Shown here: positions 7,488 through 11,265 of the stretch, one piece after another
Layout: every line of letters starts with the position of its first letter
How positions within the stretch are numbered: the stretch's first letter is position 1
Origin: OFTM34 sp047639415
GTDB lineage: Bacteria; Planctomycetota; UBA1135; GCA-002686595
Length of the DNA stretch: 11,265 nucleotides
Direction of reading: 5' to 3'
NCBI GenBank assembly: GCA_047639415.1
Contig: JBLINP010000136.1
Coordinates: 1 to 11,265, forward strand
Made by a program: the position numbers and the translations under genes
The notes under the pieces: model-generated
The model's input: the letters and a program-made list of their open reading frames with translations, nothing else
Told to the model about the DNA's origin: nothing
The model's database searches: none

Positions 7488-8906
7488 CTACAATTTCACG
7501 TAATCCATCTCGATCGGTTGACCATTTACGCCCTTAGCGGGGGCGGAGATCCAGCCAGCGAATTCCCCGGGCTTGTAGCAGGGCACCATCAGGGATTTCA
7601 CATAAGCGTGGTCCAGAGGCGTAGGCAGCCATTCGTCACGCTGGTCGTCGAAGGTGGCTTGATCGATCGGATTTCCTGCTAGATCGAATAGCGCATCCGC
7701 ATACATGCCGATTTTGCGATTGAAGCGGCGATGGGGAAGTTCGAAGCGGAATTCGATGTCTGCCTTCTCACAAACGCGGTTCCAATAGGCGATGCCCTTC
7801 TCGTTGTCCTTCACGTATTCGTCACGCAGGATCTCGTTCATGGCATTGCGCATGGGAACTTCTCGCTTCTGGAGCTTGCCGTCCTCCCAGACCTCCATGT
7901 TGTAGATGTCGTTGACGACACGGTGGTCATCGTCGATTTTCGATTCGGCGACACGGCCCTTCAGGCCGGCAGCGAAGAAGTTGGAGGCATTGGAGGAGAT
8001 TTCGCCCCCGAAGAGGTCGTTGGAGGAGGAGTTCCAGAAGTTGATATGCCTCTGGATCATTTCGAGCGGAATGGCGCCAAAGTCCTTGGGGTCACAGCCA
8101 GGGTGCTCGTTCATCACTTCGCAGGTGCGTTGGATGACGCGACCGATACCGGTCTGTCCAACGAAGAGGTGATGCGCTTCTTCCGTCAACATGAAACGGC
8201 AGCTACGGGCGAGCGGGTCGAATCCACTTTCGGCCAGTGCTAGCAATTGGAATTTGCCATCGCGGTCGGTGAACATCGCGAAGCAGAAGAATGAGAGCCA
8301 GTCGTGGCAGGGCTCATTGAAGGTGCCGAGGATGCGCGGGTGATCGGGATTGCCCGAGCGGCGCTGGAGAAGCTCGTCGGCCTCCTCGCGTCCATCGCGA
8401 CCGAAGTAGCGATGGAGCACGTAGACCATGGCCCAGAGGTGGCGTCCCTCTTCAGCATTGACCTGGAACAGGTTGCGCATGTCGTACAAGGACGGAGCGG
8501 TTTTACCGAGTAGGCGTTGCTGCTCGACCGATGCGGGCTCGGTGTCGGCTTGGGTCACGATGATGCGACGCAATGCGTTCCGGTGCTCGCCGGGAACCTG
8601 TTGCCAGGCTTGCATGTCGGCGTCGTCGCCGAATCCAATTTTTCGATCTTGATCGCTGGGCGTCAGGAAAATGCCCCAGCGATACTCGGGCATGCTGACG
8701 TAGCCGTAGTTGGCCCAGCCGTCGCGATCGACGCTGACAGCGGTGCGCAAATAGACTTCCTTCTCGTTGAAGTCAGTGGGCCCCATTTCGCGCCACCAGT
8801 CAATGTAATCGGGCTGCCAGGCCTCGAGCGCGCGCTGCAAGCGCTTGTCGGACTTGAGGTCGACGTTGTTCGGAATCTTTTGGCTGTAATCGATGGATGA
8901 TGTCAT
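7488..8906 (-). CDS. boxB: Benzoyl-CoA 2,3-epoxidase subunit BoxB
   Basis: BoxB is the di-iron oxygenase that converts benzoyl-CoA to 2,3-epoxybenzoyl-CoA in the aerobic benzoyl-CoA pathway, with electrons from the reductase BoxA. The 472 residues match the usual length of about 470. The six carboxylate/histidine ligands recalled for the Azoarcus evansii enzyme (E120, E150, H153, D211, E240, H243) line up with a constant +3 offset on E123, E153, H156, D214, E243 and H246; the context is EEGRHLWAM for the second pair and LTEEAHH for the last. The start ATG at 8906 has GGAG 6 bases upstream. boxC lies 83 bases upstream in the same direction, so the two are probably one operon. boxA is not adjacent within the window; it may lie elsewhere. 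The protein is cytosolic. Confidence 0.95.
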   Translation of the reverse strand: MTSSIDYSQKIPNNVDLKSDKRLQRALEAWQPDYIDWWREMGPTDFNEKEVYLRTAVSVDRDGWANYGYVSMPEYRWGIFLTPSDQDRKIGFGDDADMQAWQQVPGEHRNALRRIIVTQADTEPASVEQQRLLGKTAPSLYDMRNLFQVNAEEGRHLWAMVYVLHRYFGRDGREEADELLQRRSGNPDHPRILGTFNEPCHDWLSFFCFAMFTDRDGKFQLLALAESGFDPLARSCRFMLTEEAHHLFVGQTGIGRVIQRTCEVMNEHPGCDPKDFGAIPLEMIQRHINFWNSSSNDLFGGEISSNASNFFAAGLKGRVAESKIDDDHRVVNDIYNMEVWEDGKLQKREVPMRNAMNEILRDEYVKDNEKGIAYWNRVCEKADIEFRFELPHRRFNRKIGMYADALFDLAGNPIDQATFDDQRDEWLPTPLDHAYVKSLMVPCYKPGEFAGWISAPAKGVNGQPIEMDYVKL

Positions 8907-8989
8907 CGGTGGCTCCGGGTTAGTGGTTGGTGATCAGCTAGTTGAAAAAGGATGAGCGGTGAATTTGAGTTGCCAGTTGCAACTGTCCA
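8907..8989 (-). promoter_or_regulatory. boxC-boxB gap with a perfect 12-bp palindrome
   Basis: CAGTTGCAACTG at 8974-8985 is a perfect 12-bp palindrome with a TGCA core, lying 4 bases beyond the boxC stop. It could be a small hairpin between the two reading frames or a protein-binding site; TGCA cores are recalled as part of BzdR/BoxR-type operators in Azoarcus, but this single site is not proof. The boxB Shine-Dalgarno (GGAG, 8913-8916) is at the other end of the gap. Confidence 0.4.
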
Positions 8990-10645
8990 TCAAGTGCGCG
9001 TGTAGTCGAAGACGGGGCGCTGCGGAGTTCCGTAAGCCTTCAATGCGCCGTTCTTCCCGACAGCATTGGGGCGAATGAAGATCCAGTTTTGCCACGCGGA
9101 CAAACGGCCAAAGATCTTGGTCTCCATCGTTTCCGGACCGGCGAAACGCAAATTGGCTTCCATGCCGGTCAAACCGTCAGGAGAAAACGAGGCGCGTTCT
9201 TCGATGGCGAGGCGTAGCTCGTCTTCCCAGTCGATCTCGTCGGGGGCAAAAGTTGCGAGTCCCAATTGGTCGGCCGTGTCCGCGTCGACAATGCCGGCGC
9301 TTTCAAGAATGCGACCCGGCTGCTCGGGATCGGCGAGGAAGCGAGTTTGAAGTCGCGTGATGCCGTTGGACATCGGGAAGGGTCCGCCGTTGGCAGCGCT
9401 GATGCCCAGGTTGACGGGTATTTCGGGATCGTTGAGTACGTAGGTGCGATCGCAAGCCAAAGCCATCTCAAGGAAGGTGCCCGCGAAGGCCGTGCCCTCG
9501 TCAGCAATTGCATAGAGGCTCTTGGCGGTGAGATCGAGGCGCTTGAGGGCACGCTTCGCAAAGTGGCGTACTTCGGTGACAAACCAGTGATTGGAGTTCA
9601 TGACGAATTCGTCGGCGTCCAAAGCAATCTGCGGATCGCCGACCACGCGCAAGGTGATCAATCCGATTTGAGTGAAGTTGAGTCGCAACTCGAGCAGACA
9701 CAGGTCGAACTCGCGCATGAGTTGGAACCACCACCAATCGGAACCGGCGGCGAGCGCATCCTCATCCGTTTTGGGGCCGAGTTCGCTGGGCAGGTTGACG
9801 GTGAGTTCAGCAACTCGAGTATCGTGATTGAGCTTGCAGTGGATGTACTTGCCGCTCAAGACGTCGTCTTCCAGGGCGATCTCAACGTGGTCGAGCTTCA
9901 CTCCCTTGTCGGCGCGTACGGGAAGTTCATCCGCCATTTCGCGAGCCATGTTCGAAACCGACTCGTCCCACTTTGAAAGCGGCGAAAGGCGATCGACCAA
10001 ATTCCACTCAACGGCGCGCTTACCTTTAATTCCCTCGGCGATGGTGGAGAATACGTCGCAGTGATCGCGGCGCAATTTGCGTTTATCGGTAATGCGCGTC
10101 AGTCCGCCGGTGCCGGGCAAAACGCCGAGTAGGGGCAATTCGGGATAGCTCACCGCGCTTGAGCGATCGTCGACCAGCAGGATCTTGTCGCAAGCGATTG
10201 CCAACTCGTAGCCACCGCCGGAAGCGGTGCCATTGAGCGCGGCAAGAAACTTGACGCCAGAATTCTCGGAAGCGTCCTCGATGTAGAGGCGCGTTTCGTT
10301 GGTGTACTTGCAGAAGTTGATTTTGAATCCGTGTGGCGAACTGGCCAGCATCGGAATATTGGCGCCGGCGCAGAACACGCGATCCAATCCACCTGTAAGA
10401 ACGACACAGCGAACTTCGGGGTGTTCAAAGCGAATGCGTTGAATCGCATCGGACAATTCGAAGTCGACACCGATGTCATAGGAGTTGAGTTTCAACTCGG
10501 TGTCGGGATTGATGCCGCCGTCGGGATCGACTGCCATCACGAGGGTGGCGATGTCTCCGTCGAAGGAGAGTTTCCAATGCCGGTACTTGTCCGGGTGGGT
10601 TTGGAAGTCGAGTCGAGTAGAGGGGGGAGTTGCGGTGGCGGTCAT
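8990..10645 (-). CDS. boxC: 2,3-epoxybenzoyl-CoA dihydrolase (benzoyl-CoA-dihydrodiol lyase) BoxC
   Basis: BoxC opens the ring of 2,3-epoxybenzoyl-CoA, adding two waters to give 3,4-dehydroadipyl-CoA semialdehyde and formate, the step after BoxB. The predicted 551 residues fit the usual length of about 550. Two crotonase-fold halves are visible. The first has VVLTGGLDRVFCAGANI (81-97) and ALNGTASGGGYELAIACD (136-153), the two oxyanion-hole regions. The second has AIADEGTAFAGTFLEMALACD (379-399). A C-terminal segment WQNWIFIRPNAVG (518-530) is also family-like. The start is the ATG at 10645, because the residues from there match the family N-terminus and AGGA lies 5 bases upstream (10651-10654). 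The frame is open to 10783, but that stretch overlaps the start of divergent boxR and is not family-like. It is the first gene of the boxC-boxB operon and is probably controlled by BoxR. Confidence 0.95.
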   Translation of the reverse strand: MTATATPPSTRLDFQTHPDKYRHWKLSFDGDIATLVMAVDPDGGINPDTELKLNSYDIGVDFELSDAIQRIRFEHPEVRCVVLTGGLDRVFCAGANIPMLASSPHGFKINFCKYTNETRLYIEDASENSGVKFLAALNGTASGGGYELAIACDKILLVDDRSSAVSYPELPLLGVLPGTGGLTRITDKRKLRRDHCDVFSTIAEGIKGKRAVEWNLVDRLSPLSKWDESVSNMAREMADELPVRADKGVKLDHVEIALEDDVLSGKYIHCKLNHDTRVAELTVNLPSELGPKTDEDALAAGSDWWWFQLMREFDLCLLELRLNFTQIGLITLRVVGDPQIALDADEFVMNSNHWFVTEVRHFAKRALKRLDLTAKSLYAIADEGTAFAGTFLEMALACDRTYVLNDPEIPVNLGISAANGGPFPMSNGITRLQTRFLADPEQPGRILESAGIVDADTADQLGLATFAPDEIDWEDELRLAIEERASFSPDGLTGMEANLRFAGPETMETKIFGRLSAWQNWIFIRPNAVGKNGALKAYGTPQRPVFDYTRT

Positions 10646-10743
10646 AGCGGCGGTCCTGATTGCTGTTGGCAAGGAGGGGGTCGGAATGAAGGCGATTCGA
10701 TGTCGCATCAAAACTGAGAAATATACTTCCCAGCGAAGTTTTG
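10646..10743. promoter_or_regulatory. Divergent boxC/boxR control region with long inverted repeat
   Basis: The 98 bases between the boxC start and the boxR start must hold both promoters. CATCAAAACT (10706-10715) is the exact reverse complement of AGTTTTGATG (10737-10746), giving 10-bp arms whose centres are 31 bp apart, close to three DNA turns. The right arm covers the boxR ATG. Inside it sits a second inverted repeat, ACTTC-CCAGC-GAAGT (10725-10739). An AT-rich AAATATA core at 10719-10725 is the best -10-like sequence on either strand, but I find no good -35. No TGCA element, as recalled for Azoarcus BzdR/BoxR sites, occurs here. The arrangement suggests a repressor site shared by both genes, probably bound by BoxR. 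Confidence 0.6.
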
Positions 10744-11265
10744 ATGGGGAATAATAAAGCGCATACCGTGGGCTACCAGTCATTTCTATCTAAATTGGGC
10801 GGGCGATTGCGCGAAGCCCGACAAAAACGCGGCTTGACCGTCGCGGCGCTCGCTGAAGAGGCGGAGCTCTCGCGCCGTTACCTCACGGAGACCGAGGCGG
10901 GGCGGGCAAACCCGAGCATCATCGTTCTCGCTCGCCTGGCGGGCGCTCTCGGCCTCACGCTCCCCACGCTGCTCGACATTCCGTTGAGTGGGCGTCCCAA
11001 GGAACGCATCGCTCTCGTCGGATTGAGGGGCGCCGGGAAGTCGAGTATCGGTCGCAAGCTCGCTCGCGAACTCGACGCGCCCTTTGTCGAGTTGGACGAG
11101 CGCGTCGAGGAAGTCTCCGGGATGGAGTTGGCCGAGATTTTTGAGGTTCACGGTCAATCAGCCTTTCACCGTTTTGAAGCGGAGGCTCTCGAAGTCGTAC
11201 TCGCCGAAGGTGAACGCCAAGTGATTGCGGCCGGCGGATCCATCGTGTCGTCGGCAACGAATTTC
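10744..11265 (+). CDS. boxR: BoxR-type benzoyl-CoA-responsive regulator (HTH plus shikimate-kinase-like), partial
   Basis: The frame runs off the window end after 174 codons without a stop, so about 40 percent is missing if the usual length of about 300 holds. Residues 18-80 form an XRE-type helix-turn-helix (LREARQKRGLTVAALAEEA, then SRRYLTETEAGRANPS). A short linker leads to a shikimate-kinase-like domain with a Walker A motif GLRGAGKS at 93-100 and AAGGSIV at 162-168. In BoxR/BzdR regulators this second domain binds benzoyl-CoA rather than acting as a kinase, and the ligand relieves repression. Where shikimate kinases have Arg in FRxxE, this protein reads FHRFE (141-145). The start ATG at 10744 lies in the right arm of the inverted repeat. 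A GTG at 10768 is a shorter alternative. Divergence from boxC fits the role of local repressor. Confidence 0.9.
   Translation, partial: MGNNKAHTVGYQSFLSKLGGRLREARQKRGLTVAALAEEAELSRRYLTETEAGRANPSIIVLARLAGALGLTLPTLLDIPLSGRPKERIALVGLRGAGKSSIGRKLARELDAPFVELDERVEEVSGMELAEIFEVHGQSAFHRFEAEALEVVLAEGERQVIAAGGSIVSSATNF

Noticed and set aside
7731..8243. 170-codon plus-strand open frame
   Set aside because: It lies opposite boxB and has no independent support.
9266..9976. 236-codon plus-strand open frame
   Set aside because: It lies wholly opposite boxC, whose family identity is clear; it is a shadow of its codon use.
10646..10783. N-terminal extension of boxC to 10783
   Set aside because: The added 46 residues are not like BoxC, would overlap the boxR start, and AGGA precedes the ATG at 10645.
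1..11265. CRISPR array, tRNA, rRNA or insertion sequence
   Set aside because: No regularly spaced repeats, no cloverleaf or rRNA sequence and no transposase-like frame were seen on either strand.

Overview
The window is protein-coding DNA from a Gram-negative-type bacterium. It carries a Tat-exported sulfatase, a lipoprotein with a lipobox, a Sec-secreted beta-rich protein and part of an aerobic benzoyl-CoA (box) pathway. GC is moderate to fairly high by eye. I cannot settle the phylum from sequence alone. The sulfatase and the large secreted proteins of unknown function would fit Planctomycetota or a deltaproteobacterial/myxobacterial-like lineage, whereas most described box pathways are proteobacterial.

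Left part (1-2650). After about 250 bases holding two near-perfect palindromes comes a plus-strand pair: a RidA-family protein lacking the usual catalytic arginine, then 23 bases later a Tat-exported sulfatase with a CxPSR formylglycine motif. Facing them and ending 7 bases from the sulfatase stop is a 70-codon remnant of a glutathione S-transferase, cut off after its thioredoxin-fold start. A Rho-independent terminator on the minus strand (about 2531-2577) closes the next gene.

Middle part (2660-7490). Two minus-strand genes encode exported proteins of unknown function: a 435-residue secreted protein that looks like a beta-propeller with an extra C-terminal beta domain, and an 897-residue lipoprotein with an unusually long N-terminal region before its lipobox. 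The lipoprotein gene has its own terminator (about 4312-4356), a GTG start with a strong Shine-Dalgarno sequence, and an upstream region of 387 bases with a tandem 9-mer, small palindromes and a cluster of hairpins.

Right part (7488-11265). Minus-strand boxC and boxB encode the ring-cleaving hydrolase (lyase) and the di-iron epoxidase of the aerobic benzoyl-CoA pathway. They are transcribed away from boxR, a HTH plus shikimate-kinase-like benzoyl-CoA sensor on the plus strand that runs off the window end. The 98-base boxC/boxR gap carries a 10-bp-arm inverted repeat with arm centres 31 bp apart, overlapping the boxR start codon, which is a good candidate autoregulatory operator. The boxC-boxB gap holds a perfect 12-bp palindrome with a TGCA core. 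BoxA (the reductase), the benzoate-CoA ligase and the BoxD aldehyde dehydrogenase are not in the window. BoxB would epoxidise benzoyl-CoA with electrons from BoxA, BoxC would open the ring hydrolytically, and BoxR would repress the operon until benzoyl-CoA appears.
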